In this document: piece after piece, positions 33,444-41,603 of the stretch
Layout: every line of letters begins with the position of its first letter
Numbering within the stretch: position 1 is the stretch's first letter
Origin: CBDFGT01 sp965247225
GTDB taxonomy: Bacteria > Pseudomonadota > Alphaproteobacteria > Rhizobiales > Rhizobiaceae
Direction: 5' to 3'
NCBI GenBank assembly: GCA_965247225.1
Contig: CBDFGT010000029.1
Span: 310,001-374,000, forward strand
Length of the DNA: 64,000 nucleotides
Notes under the pieces: model-generated
Databases searched by the model: none
What the model was told of the DNA's origin: nothing
Seen by the model: the letters and a program-made list of their open reading frames with translations, nothing else
Made by a program: the position numbers and the translations under genes

Positions 33444-34268
33444 TCAGCTTTGTGACTGGCTCTGGCTTTGGCCCTGGGCCTCAACAGTAATGGCGACATT
33501 CAGCGATTCCGTGGCAAGGCCGTTGACCATGCCGGAAACCGGGGAAGCATCCCTGAAATCCAGTCCCACGGCAATGCGCACATATTTTTCATCCGGGCAA
33601 ACCATGTTGGACGGATCAAAGCCCACCCAGCCAAGGCCGGTGATATGTGCCTCTGCCCATGCATGGGTTGCCACCTGGTCAATGGTGTCCTCCATCAGCA
33701 GGTATCCGGAGATGTATCGCGCCGGAAGGCCCATCAGCCGGGCGGCGCTGATGAAAATATGCGCATGGTCCTGACACACGCCGGTTTTGGCTTTTACGGC
33801 CTGTTCGGCGGTCGTTGTCGTGCCTGTTGATCCCGGCGTGTAGGTGACGTCCTTGTGAATGGTTTCCATCAGTGTGTGGCAGCGCGCGAGATCGTCACTG
33901 CCCCCGATGGATTCCGCAAGCGCTGTCAGCAGCGGACCGGCCCTGGTCAGTTCTGTGACGCGATTGTAGAGCCATAGCGGACCAAAGGCCGTATGTGGAC
34001 CCGTTATGCCATTGTTATCAATGGTTTCCACCTCGCCTTTGGCGATGATGCGGATCGCACTCTGTTCGCCGATGGTTGAGACAAGATCGACATGATTTTC
34101 AAAATGATCCTCATAGCCAACTTCAACCTTTGCGCCCTCAACACGGGTTTCCCAATGCAAAACGATCTGGCCGGGGCCTGTTTTCGGCGTCAGGCGCAAG
34201 CGTTGCAGCGTGTATTGCACCGGTGAACTGTAGGAATATTCGGTCGTGTGGCTGATCTTGAGGCGCAT
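33444..34268 (-). CDS. transglutaminase-like family protein
   Basis: 274 residues. The N-terminal region (MRLKISHTTEYSYSSPV, LRLTP) is the bacterial transglutaminase N domain; the core has Cys in KAKTGVCQDHAHIFISAARLMGLPARYISGY, His in THAWAEAHI and Asp in GWVGFDPSN, an intact catalytic triad. It ends in a low-complexity QSQSQSQS repeat. It is the last gene of the ATP-grasp/alpha-E/transglutaminase operon, a conserved trio predicted to make and cleave amide bonds in a peptide product not yet known. Confidence 0.9.
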   Translation of the reverse strand: MRLKISHTTEYSYSSPVQYTLQRLRLTPKTGPGQIVLHWETRVEGAKVEVGYEDHFENHVDLVSTIGEQSAIRIIAKGEVETIDNNGITGPHTAFGPLWLYNRVTELTRAGPLLTALAESIGGSDDLARCHTLMETIHKDVTYTPGSTGTTTTAEQAVKAKTGVCQDHAHIFISAARLMGLPARYISGYLLMEDTIDQVATHAWAEAHITGLGWVGFDPSNMVCPDEKYVRIAVGLDFRDASPVSGMVNGLATESLNVAITVEAQGQSQSQSQS

Positions 34269-34280
34269 TTTTCAGTCCGA

Positions 34281-35219
34281 TCAATAAAATCGATAGGCAT
34301 CGGAGATTTCCTGGCCAAGCTGGTTGTTCTGGCCGACAAACTCTTCCAGAAACTCGTGCAGGCCCGTATCCATGATGTTCTTGATAGAGCGTGTGCGCAG
34401 CGACTGCAATGTTGCAGAGGCTGTTGTGTGGGCCGGAAAGGTTTCGCCATATTCCCTTTGCAGGTATCCAAGATTGGAGTTGATCTTCTCATAGCAATAG
34501 GCCAGCGATCGCGGCATACGGCCATTGAGGATCAGAAAATCAGCAATATTGGCCGGCTTGTATTCCGCATCATAGACCCACCCGTAGGAGCGATGTGCAG
34601 ACACCGACCGCAGGATGCTTTCCCACTGGGCCTTGTCCAGCGACGAGCCGACATGGGAGAGTGCAGGCAGGAGAACATAATATTTTACGTCCAGAATGCG
34701 TGCCGTGTTGTCTGCCCGTTCGATAAAGGTGCCGATGCGTGAAAAATTGTAAAGCTCATTGCGCAGCATGGTGCCATGGAATGCACCGCGTATCAGGGCC
34801 GCCCGCCGCTTGATCGCGTCGATGATGGCAGGCAGGTCGGATGATTTCATGTTGCCTGCCAGAATCTGCTTCAGGTCAATCCAGCATTCGTTTGTGGCTT
34901 CCCAGGTTTCACGGGTCAGCGCTGTGCGCACCATGCGGGCATTGTTGCGACCCGAATTGATGCAGGCCATCACGCTTGAAGGGTTTTCCATGTCGCAGAG
35001 GAGAAAATCCACGGCCTCTGCTGCTGTCACATTGTCATGCTTCATCGCATAGGCAGAGCGCACGCCTGCACTTTGCAAAACTCCGTCCCAGTCCTCGTCC
35101 GTGGCGTCTGAGCGTGTCAGCGACATCCGCAGGCCGGCATCGACAAGGCGGGCGATATTTTCAGCACGCTCAATATAACGGAACATCCAGTAGAGCCCGT
35201 TTGCGGTTCTTCCAAGCAT
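34281..35219 (-). CDS. alpha-E domain protein
   Basis: 312 residues, mostly helical, starting MLGRTANGLYWMFRYIERAENIARLVDAGLRM, the diagnostic RTA..lfWm.RY.ERAEN.ARl pattern of the alpha-E family. Function unknown; always linked to circularly permuted ATP-grasp enzymes. It lies 3 bp after the ATP-grasp gene and 12 bp before the transglutaminase gene. Confidence 0.92.
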   Translation of the reverse strand: MLGRTANGLYWMFRYIERAENIARLVDAGLRMSLTRSDATDEDWDGVLQSAGVRSAYAMKHDNVTAAEAVDFLLCDMENPSSVMACINSGRNNARMVRTALTRETWEATNECWIDLKQILAGNMKSSDLPAIIDAIKRRAALIRGAFHGTMLRNELYNFSRIGTFIERADNTARILDVKYYVLLPALSHVGSSLDKAQWESILRSVSAHRSYGWVYDAEYKPANIADFLILNGRMPRSLAYCYEKINSNLGYLQREYGETFPAHTTASATLQSLRTRSIKNIMDTGLHEFLEEFVGQNNQLGQEISDAYRFY

Positions 35220-35222
35220 CCG

Positions 35223-36563
35223 TCAGTCCTCCAGTACCCAGGTGTCTTTTGTGCCGCCGCCCTGGCTGGAATTCACCACGAGTGACCCTTCTTTCAGGGC
35301 GACACGGGTCAGGCCACCCGGAATGATCTGCACCTTGTCCGAGACGAGAACATAGGGGCGCAGGTCCACATGCCGGGGTGCAACACCCTTGTCCACAAGG
35401 ATCGGTACGGTCGAAAGTGCCAGTGTCGGCTGTGCAATGTAGTTGTTGGGACGGGCTTTCAGCTTGTCTGCAAAATCGGCACATTCCTGCTTGCTCGCGG
35501 TTGGCCCGACAAGCATGCCGTAGCCGCCGGAACCATGGACTTCCTTCACCACCAGTTCGGACAGGTGTTCAAGCACATATTTCAGGCTCTTTTCTTCCGA
35601 ACAACGCCAGGTCGGAACGTTTTCCAGCAGGGCCTTGCGACCGGTGTAGAATTCCACGATTTCCGGCATGTAGGAATAGATCGCCTTGTCATCGGAAATA
35701 CCGGTGCCGGGCGCATTGGCAATGGTGATATTGCCGGCACGATAGACATCGAAAATACCGGGAACGCCCAGACAGGAATCCGGGTTGAAGGTCAGCGGGT
35801 CGAGATATTCATCATCGACCCGGCGATACAGCACATCAATGGCCTGGTAGCCGCGGGTGGTACGCATGCAGACCTTGCCGTCAATGACGCGCAGGTCGGA
35901 ACCCTCAACCAGTTCAACACCCATCATGTCGGCCAGGAACGAATGTTCATAATAGGCCGAATTGAAAATGCCAGGTGTCAGAACCGCAACACGCGGTTTG
36001 CCCTTGCAGCCCGGAGGCGCAAGCGAAGCCAGGCTCTGGCGCAGCAGATAGGGATAGTCCTCAACCGGGCGCACCTTGTTCTTGTGGAACAATTCCGGAA
36101 ACATCTGCATCATCGTTTCGCGGTTTTCCAGCATATAGCTGACACCGGACGGTGTGCGGGCATTGTCTTCCAGAACGTAGAATTCATTTTCGCCTGTGCG
36201 CACAATGTCTGTTCCCACAATGTGGGTATAGACACCGCCCGGCGGACGGAAGCCGATCATCTGCGGCAAAAAGGCTTCATTCTTTTCAATCAGCTCGCGC
36301 GGAATGCGCCCTGCCTTGATGATTTCCTGCTTGTGATAGATGTCATCGAGGAAGGCATTGAGCGCGATGACGCGCTGTTCAATGCCCTGTGCCAGCTTGC
36401 GCCATTCCGAACCGGAGATGATGCGGGGAATGATGTCAAAAGGGATCAGCTTTTCGGCAGAATCCTCATGGCCGTAGACTGCAAAGGTGATGCCGGTCTT
36501 TCGGAAAATCTTCTCCGCGTCGCCTGATTTCTCGATCAGCTTTGTCCTGTTCATGGCCGACAT
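35223..36563 (-). CDS. circularly permuted type 2 ATP-grasp protein
   Basis: 446 residues in the open frame: GITFAVYGHEDSAEKLIPFDIIPRIIS, RVIALNAFLDDIYH, ENEFYVLEDNARTPSGVSYMLENR, LAPPGCKGKPRVAVLTPG, DVLYRRVDDEYLDPL, NAPGTGISDDKAIYSYMPEIVEFY, VVKEVHGSGGYGMLVGP and PGGLTRVALKEGSLVVNSSQGGGTKDTWV, all typical. Relatives are longer by about 25-30 residues. The missing part is encoded upstream in other frames (36544-36634), so the listed ATG is probably not the ancestral start. ATP-dependent carboxylate-amine ligase activity is predicted for the family. Confidence 0.88.
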   Translation of the reverse strand: MSAMNRTKLIEKSGDAEKIFRKTGITFAVYGHEDSAEKLIPFDIIPRIISGSEWRKLAQGIEQRVIALNAFLDDIYHKQEIIKAGRIPRELIEKNEAFLPQMIGFRPPGGVYTHIVGTDIVRTGENEFYVLEDNARTPSGVSYMLENRETMMQMFPELFHKNKVRPVEDYPYLLRQSLASLAPPGCKGKPRVAVLTPGIFNSAYYEHSFLADMMGVELVEGSDLRVIDGKVCMRTTRGYQAIDVLYRRVDDEYLDPLTFNPDSCLGVPGIFDVYRAGNITIANAPGTGISDDKAIYSYMPEIVEFYTGRKALLENVPTWRCSEEKSLKYVLEHLSELVVKEVHGSGGYGMLVGPTASKQECADFADKLKARPNNYIAQPTLALSTVPILVDKGVAPRHVDLRPYVLVSDKVQIIPGGLTRVALKEGSLVVNSSQGGGTKDTWVLED

Positions 36564-36634
36564 ACCAGTCGTAATAGTTGCGATACGGTGGTCGCGGACC
36601 CCTGATCCGCTGTTATCATTTCATCGAATGCCAA
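36541..36634 (-). pseudogene. frameshifted 5' end of the ATP-grasp gene
   Basis: On the minus strand a TTG at 36634 opens a frame that reads MAFDEMITAD, the usual start of this family. A second frame reads PPYRNYYDWYVGHEQDK, again family-like, and the third frame then continues as LIEKSGDAEKIFRKTGITFAVYG. Removing one C from the four-C run at 36599-36602 and one T from the TTT at 36541-36543 would join all three into one protein of about 472 residues. These are either sequencing errors or two real +1 changes. Confidence 0.7.
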
Positions 36635-36870
36635 CGAAGCGTTCCCCCAATTTTTATCCATTTGAGACCAACATCGAATGCAATGCAAGAACCATGCACG
36701 ATTTGAAGCAAAGATTTATTTGCCTCATTTTTGCCTGTTTCTATGCCTTTTTGCCTTATTTTTACGATTTTCGCAGGGTCCACGTCGCCTTGCTTGCTGG
36801 TTTCAGGATGTTGTCCCTTCTGTGCGGATTAAAAAACAGGCAAAATTAAAAGTTTGATCGCGGCCAATGA
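36635..36870. other. AT-rich intergenic region with phased A-tracts
   Basis: 236 bp between the ATP-grasp operon and the iminopeptidase gene. Minus-strand GGCAAA(A) elements recur at 8-12 bp spacing across 36720-36757, and another occurs near 36836, so the DNA may be curved. It probably holds the promoter of the ATP-grasp operon; no gene seen. Confidence 0.5.
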
Positions 36871-37842
36871 TCACGGTTTTTTTGAAAATTGTTGCAATGC
36901 CTGCCGGATGGCAGGGCCCATGCCGGGGTCTCTCGCGTCATGGCCTGCCTGATCGACGATCTTCAACTGGCTGCCCGGCCAGTTCCGGTGCACATTCCAT
37001 GGGGTGATCAGCGGGCCGCCCAGATCCAGTCTGCCGTGGATGAGAATGGACGGGATATGCGCAATCAGGTGCAGATTGTCCATCAACTGATGATCAGCGA
37101 GCCAGGCTTTGTTGTGCCAGTAATGCGTCACCAGGCGCGCAAAACACAGCCGGAAGGCCGGGTCTTGCCAGCGCGGATGCGGAACATGGCCGGGGGTGAT
37201 GTTGACAATCGCCTGCTCCCACCGGCACCAGGCATCGGCAGCCTTCCGGTGGATCTGCGGGTCCGGGTTCAAAAGGTGCCGGCAATAGGCCGCGACAAGA
37301 TCCGCGCCGGTGTCATCTTCAGAAACAAGGCTTGCAAACTGCTCCCATTCCTGCGGGAAGAATGTGCCGACGCCACGGGTGATCCAGTCGATCTCAGCAG
37401 GTGTGGTTAGGGCAATGCTGTTCAGCACCATTGCGGATACTCTTTGGGGATGTGTCTGGGCATAGGCCAGCGCCAGGGTGGAACCCCATGATCCGCCCAG
37501 AAGCAGCCAGCGCCCGATGTGCAAATGGCTGCGAAGGGTTTCAATATCGCGGACCAGGTGGTGTGTGGTATTGGCAGACAGGTCAATGGCCGGATTGCCG
37601 GCATGCGGGGTGCTGCGCCCGCAATTGCGCTGGTCAAACTGGATGATCCACCAGAGTTCGGGATCGAAATAGTGTCTTGCAGACGAAGACAGGCCGGAGC
37701 CGGGCCCGCCATGCAGGATCAGGGCAGGCTTGCCAGCGGGATTTCCACGGGTTTCCCAATGGATGACATGACCGTCCCCGACATCCAGCCTGCCAGACTG
37801 GGTGGATTGTTTGTGAACTGGTCTTGTCAAGTCGTTTTCCAT
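36871..37842 (-). CDS. pip: proline iminopeptidase
   Basis: About 323 residues from the ATG at 37842 (a GTG at 37851 is also open). An alpha/beta hydrolase with the oxyanion motif LILHGGPGSGLS, nucleophile elbow LLLGGSWGSTLALAYA, catalytic Asp in HGRLDLGGP and His in DQAGHDAR. WQDPAFRLCFARLVTHYW and DQRNCGRSTPHA are typical of the S33 prolyl aminopeptidase family. It removes N-terminal proline from peptides in the cytoplasm. Monocistronic, divergent from the DMT transporter gene. Confidence 0.92.
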   Translation of the reverse strand: MENDLTRPVHKQSTQSGRLDVGDGHVIHWETRGNPAGKPALILHGGPGSGLSSSARHYFDPELWWIIQFDQRNCGRSTPHAGNPAIDLSANTTHHLVRDIETLRSHLHIGRWLLLGGSWGSTLALAYAQTHPQRVSAMVLNSIALTTPAEIDWITRGVGTFFPQEWEQFASLVSEDDTGADLVAAYCRHLLNPDPQIHRKAADAWCRWEQAIVNITPGHVPHPRWQDPAFRLCFARLVTHYWHNKAWLADHQLMDNLHLIAHIPSILIHGRLDLGGPLITPWNVHRNWPGSQLKIVDQAGHDARDPGMGPAIRQALQQFSKKP

Positions 37843-37929
37843 TGCGTGCACTGGCCTTGTCTATGATACGGATTGCTGCCTGTAGAGGTTTTACGCCTGC
37901 CTGTGATCGCCTGTCCGGATGACATTCCC

Positions 37930-38808
37930 ATGACACTTGAACGTCTTGCACCCTTCATTTTCGTGATCCTGTGGTCAACCGGCTGGATTGCACCGGTCTA
38001 TATCATTCCGCATGCCAGTGCCGAAGTGTTCCTGTCCGTGCGCTTTGCCTGTGCGGCGCTGGTGTTTCTGCTGATCACGGTTGCGGGCCGGGTGCCGTTT
38101 CCCAACGACCGCGCTGTCCTCTTCCATGCGCTCGTCTCGGGATTTTTCCTGCATGGCATCTATCTGGGGGGCGTCTGGTGGGCAATTGTGGATGGCGTTC
38201 CGGCGTCACTGTCGGGTATTATTGCCGCACTGCAGCCGGTGATCACCGCAGCCATTGCCTGTCTCTTCCTGCAAGAGCGGCTGTCCGTGCTGCAACGGAC
38301 GGGCCTGTTTTTAGGCTTTGCAGGGATCATGCTGGCGCTTGCTCCGACATTTTCCGGGCTTTCGGGCGATATGCTGGCCACAAAAGGGCTCCCGATTATT
38401 GTCAATGTGGCGGCCATGCTCGGCGTGGTCATCGGAACGCTGTATCAGAAACGGTTCCTCCAGCAGGGGGATATGCGGCCACTGGCTGCGGTCCAGTATC
38501 TGGGCGGATTGATGGTGGTGCTGCCTGCGGCCCTGGTCATCGGCGACTGGCGGTTTGACATGAGCCTGCCGCTTCTGGCCGTGCTTGCCTGGTCGGTTCT
38601 GGCGCTGTCGGTGGTCTCGATCGGCCTGCTGCTTTATCTCATTCGCCGGGGGCAGGTGGCACGGGCAGCCTCTCTCAATTATCTGATGCCGCCGGTCGTT
38701 GCCATTCAGGCGATGATCCTGTTTGGCGAGCATCTGAGCCGGGCGATGATTTTCGGCACCCTTGTTGCCGTCACCGGGGTTTATCTGATCAACCGGAAAA
38801 CTGTCTGA
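37930..38808 (+). CDS. DMT superfamily (EamA) exporter
   Basis: 292 residues with ten predicted membrane helices and two EamA repeats. Markers include FVILWSTGWIAPVY, SARFAC-like SVRFACAALVF, VWWAIVDGVPASLSGIIAALQPVITAAIACLFLQERL and the second repeat ending MILFGEHLSRAMIFGTLVAVTGVYLINR. Substrate unknown; relatives export amino acids or metabolites. Start at 37930 chosen because the protein then begins MTLERLAPFIF just before helix 1. Confidence 0.9.
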   Translation: MTLERLAPFIFVILWSTGWIAPVYIIPHASAEVFLSVRFACAALVFLLITVAGRVPFPNDRAVLFHALVSGFFLHGIYLGGVWWAIVDGVPASLSGIIAALQPVITAAIACLFLQERLSVLQRTGLFLGFAGIMLALAPTFSGLSGDMLATKGLPIIVNVAAMLGVVIGTLYQKRFLQQGDMRPLAAVQYLGGLMVVLPAALVIGDWRFDMSLPLLAVLAWSVLALSVVSIGLLLYLIRRGQVARAASLNYLMPPVVAIQAMILFGEHLSRAMIFGTLVAVTGVYLINRKTV

Positions 38809-38978
38809 TATTATTGCCAGATATTCGGTGCTTCCGGCAACTGGGGTACAGCGGGGTGGTCTGATGTCGCCTTGCGAAGCGTGAAGTCCTTTAAAGCGAC
38901 TCTGGATGTTTTCTTTCTGTCCTGTTTTTGGCAATACAGGCCAATATTGATTTTTGAAGACGTGTCAGGGCCACGTTT

Positions 38979-39314
38979 CTATTCCTTTATGCTGTCCAGC
39001 AAGCGGCGACCCAGAAAATAGGCCCGTGCATCGCCACGTTCTATCAGCGCGTTGGCAACGATACGCGCTTCCTCCCTCACATCGTTCAGCCTGCCCAGGT
39101 CAATATTGTCAAGAATGCGCAAGCCATAAAGGTCGAGTGCCTTGTTGATCTGCTGGCGGAGATGAGCCTTTTTCTGCCTGTATCCGGTGCGGATCTGGCT
39201 TGCATGATCAAGAACAGCCTTGCGTCCGGAGGCAGGAACCAAAACCTCGACACGGACGAGATCGGATGCGCCACCGCTTTTCCGATATTTTTGAATACGC
39301 TCCTGAACAGCCAT
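38979..39314 (-). CDS. hypothetical protein, possible autoregulated DNA-binding protein
   Basis: 111 residues from the ATG at 39314, chosen because AAGGAG lies 7 bp upstream; an ATG at 39320 is too close to it. Sequence: MAVQERIQKYRKSGGASDLV, then VRVEVLVPASGRKAVLDHASQIRTGY, then a helical Arg/Lys-rich second half. The VRVEVLVP strand followed by two helices recalls small ribbon-helix-helix antitoxins, but no family can be named. A perfect 13-bp palindrome covers its promoter region, which would fit autorepression. No toxin-like partner is adjacent. Confidence 0.65.
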   Translation of the reverse strand: MAVQERIQKYRKSGGASDLVRVEVLVPASGRKAVLDHASQIRTGYRQKKAHLRQQINKALDLYGLRILDNIDLGRLNDVREEARIVANALIERGDARAYFLGRRLLDSIKE

Positions 39315-39343
39315 TGTCATACTCCTTATCCCATAAATATAGC

Positions 39344-39356
39344 GTATCCGGGATAC
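39344..39356. promoter_or_regulatory. palindromic operator candidate
   Basis: GTATCCGGGATAC: 6-bp arms around a central base, 24-42 bp upstream of the 111-residue gene start and followed (minus strand) by the AT-rich CTATATTTATG. Position suits a repressor site overlapping its promoter. Confidence 0.55.
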
Positions 39357-39368
39357 ATTACAATGCAT

Positions 39369-39395
39369 AAAAAACGGCGGGGTTTCCCCCCGCCG
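39369..39395 (-). terminator. rho-independent terminator of the helicase gene
   Basis: CGGCGGGG/CCCCGCCG stem with a 5-nt loop, followed on the minus strand by six T (39374-39369), 32 bp after the helicase stop. Confidence 0.92.
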
Positions 39396-39426
39396 CTGTC
39401 TCATTCACAAAGAGTGCTGCCGGTGA

Positions 39427-41109
39427 TCAGCCCTGACGCGAGCCGCCACCGGAACGACGGCGCAGGCCATCCTTGCCGGCGGCAGGGCGCGGGCCGCGGA
39501 ACTCCGCAGGCTTGCCCGAAGGGCGACCGGCATGATTTCCGGCTGTGCGCTTCTGGCCGTCTGCCGACGGGCTGCCGGCCGGACGCTCCGGCTTGCGATG
39601 CTCTGTGCGGTGTTCCGAACGATATTCGGTGCGGGCCGGTGCGCGGCCTGCGGTTACACCGTCGATCGGACGTTCGCCGCGCGGGGCTGCTTCGCCGCTG
39701 CGCTGTCCGCGGAATTCCGAATTGCGGACTTCACCTTCGGCACGGGCCGGACGACGTGTTTCCGAACGGGCATTCTCGTCGCGGGCCGGGCGGGCGGGAC
39801 GCGCCGGGCGAACAGTGCGTTCATCGGAGCTGGTCCGGTCTTCGCGCGGACCCTGTCCACGATGCGGCTTGCCGCCACGGCCACGGTTGCCACCGGCACC
39901 TTCACGGGCTTCGCCGCCACGACCGCCTGTGCCGCCATTGCGACCGCCACGGGACTTGGCAGGGCGGGCCATATCGGCCGGTGCCGTACCGGAGGCAACC
40001 GTAATGCCCATGCCCATCAGCTTTTCGATATCGCGCAGGAGGCGGCCTTCATCCGGTGCGCAATAGGCAATGGCAATGCCTTCACGGCCTGCACGGGCGG
40101 TACGGCCAATGCGGTGCACATAGGATTCGGAGACTTCCGGCAGATCATAGTTGTAAACATGGGTGACGCCCGGAACGTCGATACCGCGCGCGGCAACATC
40201 GGTTGCCACCAGAACGCGGATTTCACCGTCACGGAAACCCTTGAGCGCACGGTCACGCTGGCCCTGACTCTTGTTGCCATGGATGGAGGCTACCGAGAAG
40301 CCGATGTTTTCCAGATGTTTCATCAGCTTTTCAGCCGTATGCTTGGTGCGCATGAAAACCAGCGCCAGGCCATCCGGATTGTCCGCCAGCGACTTGCGCA
40401 GCAGGTCGGCCTTCTGGTCCTTGCCGGTGACGAAATGCACATATTGCTGCACCTTGTCGGCGGCCTTGCCTGCTACGGAGACCTCAACCTGCTTCGGACT
40501 GGTGAGATATTCCTCAGCCAGTTCAGCTATGGCTTTCGGCATTGTGGCCGAGAACAGCATGGTCTGGCGGCGCTGCGGCACCATTTTCACGATACGGCGC
40601 AGGTCATGAATGAAGCCGAGATCCAGCATCTGGTCCGCTTCGTCAAGTACGAGGAAACGTGTGGCGGTCAAGGTCATGGCGCGACGGTTGACCAGATCCA
40701 GCAGGCGACCGGGCGTGGCCACAACAATGTCAACACCGCGTCCGACTTCCATCATCTGTTTCTGGATGGACGCGCCGCCCACAACAATGGCAATCCTGAT
40801 CGGAGAGTTGCGGGTGAAAATCCGCAGGTTCGTGGCAATCTGGTTGACCAGTTCTCGGGTAGGGGCGAGAATCAGGCACTTTACGGCCTTTGGTTCCGGC
40901 TTCTTGTGGTCAATCATCAGCTTTTCGATGATCGGCAGGCCGAAAGCTGCGGTCTTGCCGGTGCCTGTCTGGGCAAGGCCAACCAGATCATGGCCTTCAA
41001 GGGCCAGGGGAATGGCCTGTGCCTGGATCGGGGTTGGTGTGTCAAAGCCTTCGGCGGCGAGTGCATTGAGAATATGCCTGGAAAGACCAAGCTCAGCAAA
41101 AGTTGTCAA
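39427..41109 (-). CDS. rhlE: DEAD-box RNA helicase, RhlE-like
   Basis: About 560 residues from a TTG at 41109, chosen because the protein then begins LTTFAELGLSRHIL, the family Q-motif start; an upstream in-frame extension to 41226 looks non-coding. Helicase motifs: PTPIQAQAIP (Q), AQTGTGKTAAF (I), PTRELVNQ (Ia), TPGRLLD (Ib), VLDEADQMLD (II), FSATMP (III), YVHRIGRTARAGREG (VI). The last about 190 residues are RG/RP-rich (GGRNGGTGGRGG, ARPARPARDEN), typical of RNA-binding tails. It remodels RNA in ribosome assembly or decay. Confidence 0.92.
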   Translation of the reverse strand: MTTFAELGLSRHILNALAAEGFDTPTPIQAQAIPLALEGHDLVGLAQTGTGKTAAFGLPIIEKLMIDHKKPEPKAVKCLILAPTRELVNQIATNLRIFTRNSPIRIAIVVGGASIQKQMMEVGRGVDIVVATPGRLLDLVNRRAMTLTATRFLVLDEADQMLDLGFIHDLRRIVKMVPQRRQTMLFSATMPKAIAELAEEYLTSPKQVEVSVAGKAADKVQQYVHFVTGKDQKADLLRKSLADNPDGLALVFMRTKHTAEKLMKHLENIGFSVASIHGNKSQGQRDRALKGFRDGEIRVLVATDVAARGIDVPGVTHVYNYDLPEVSESYVHRIGRTARAGREGIAIAYCAPDEGRLLRDIEKLMGMGITVASGTAPADMARPAKSRGGRNGGTGGRGGEAREGAGGNRGRGGKPHRGQGPREDRTSSDERTVRPARPARPARDENARSETRRPARAEGEVRNSEFRGQRSGEAAPRGERPIDGVTAGRAPARTEYRSEHRTEHRKPERPAGSPSADGQKRTAGNHAGRPSGKPAEFRGPRPAAGKDGLRRRSGGGSRQG

Positions 41110-41603
41110 TTTAAAAATGCCTTTTCGGGGGCGCCAAAGCAAGTTGACCGGAAAAGCAGGATTGCCCGTCCGGTTTGCTCTGGCGTCAAGAACCCCGCGT
41201 GATTTGGGAACTTGTGGGTTGATCATCGCTTCAGTCAGGCGCGGGAGTGACCATCACATGGTTCACATCTCGGCAGGCGCCTCGTCCTTTCAACGCGAAA
41301 AAAATATCGCACGGCCAGCTCACGCGGCAGCCAGAAGGTTAAAGCTGAACGTCATATCTGCTTCCAATACCGGAATGTCAAGGCATTCTTTTGAAGCCTC
41401 GCCCCTTGGCCCTTTATGACATCGCGTTTTACCGGCGCAAATCATCAAAAAGACCGGCCAAATGGCGACTCGCCGCAAGCGCCACAATTACGTCATGAAA
41501 TTGCATAGTGTTCCCGTCACACATTTTCCCTTCACATCAAGAAAAAGATTGACATATTCGCGGTGTTTTGCGACCGCTGCCAAAAATACTGGATTTCGTT
41601 AAC
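41110..41603. other. intergenic region between rhlE and lpiA promoters
   Basis: About 490 bp between divergent genes. It should contain the rhlE promoter on the minus strand and the lpiA promoter on the plus strand. A TTGACA at 41549-41554 is present but no matching -10 is evident. No coding pattern, RNA gene or strong repeat was seen. Confidence 0.5.

Noticed and set aside
39427..40000. GC-rich repetitive stretch that could be taken for a tandem repeat or CRISPR-like region
   Set aside because: It is the RG/RP-rich tail coding region of the helicase; units are irregular and no spacer structure exists.
39532..41202. Open frame of about 556 codons on the plus strand opposite the RhlE helicase gene
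   Set aside because: The minus strand carries all DEAD-box motifs; the plus reading is low-complexity Ala/Arg/Gly with no domain.
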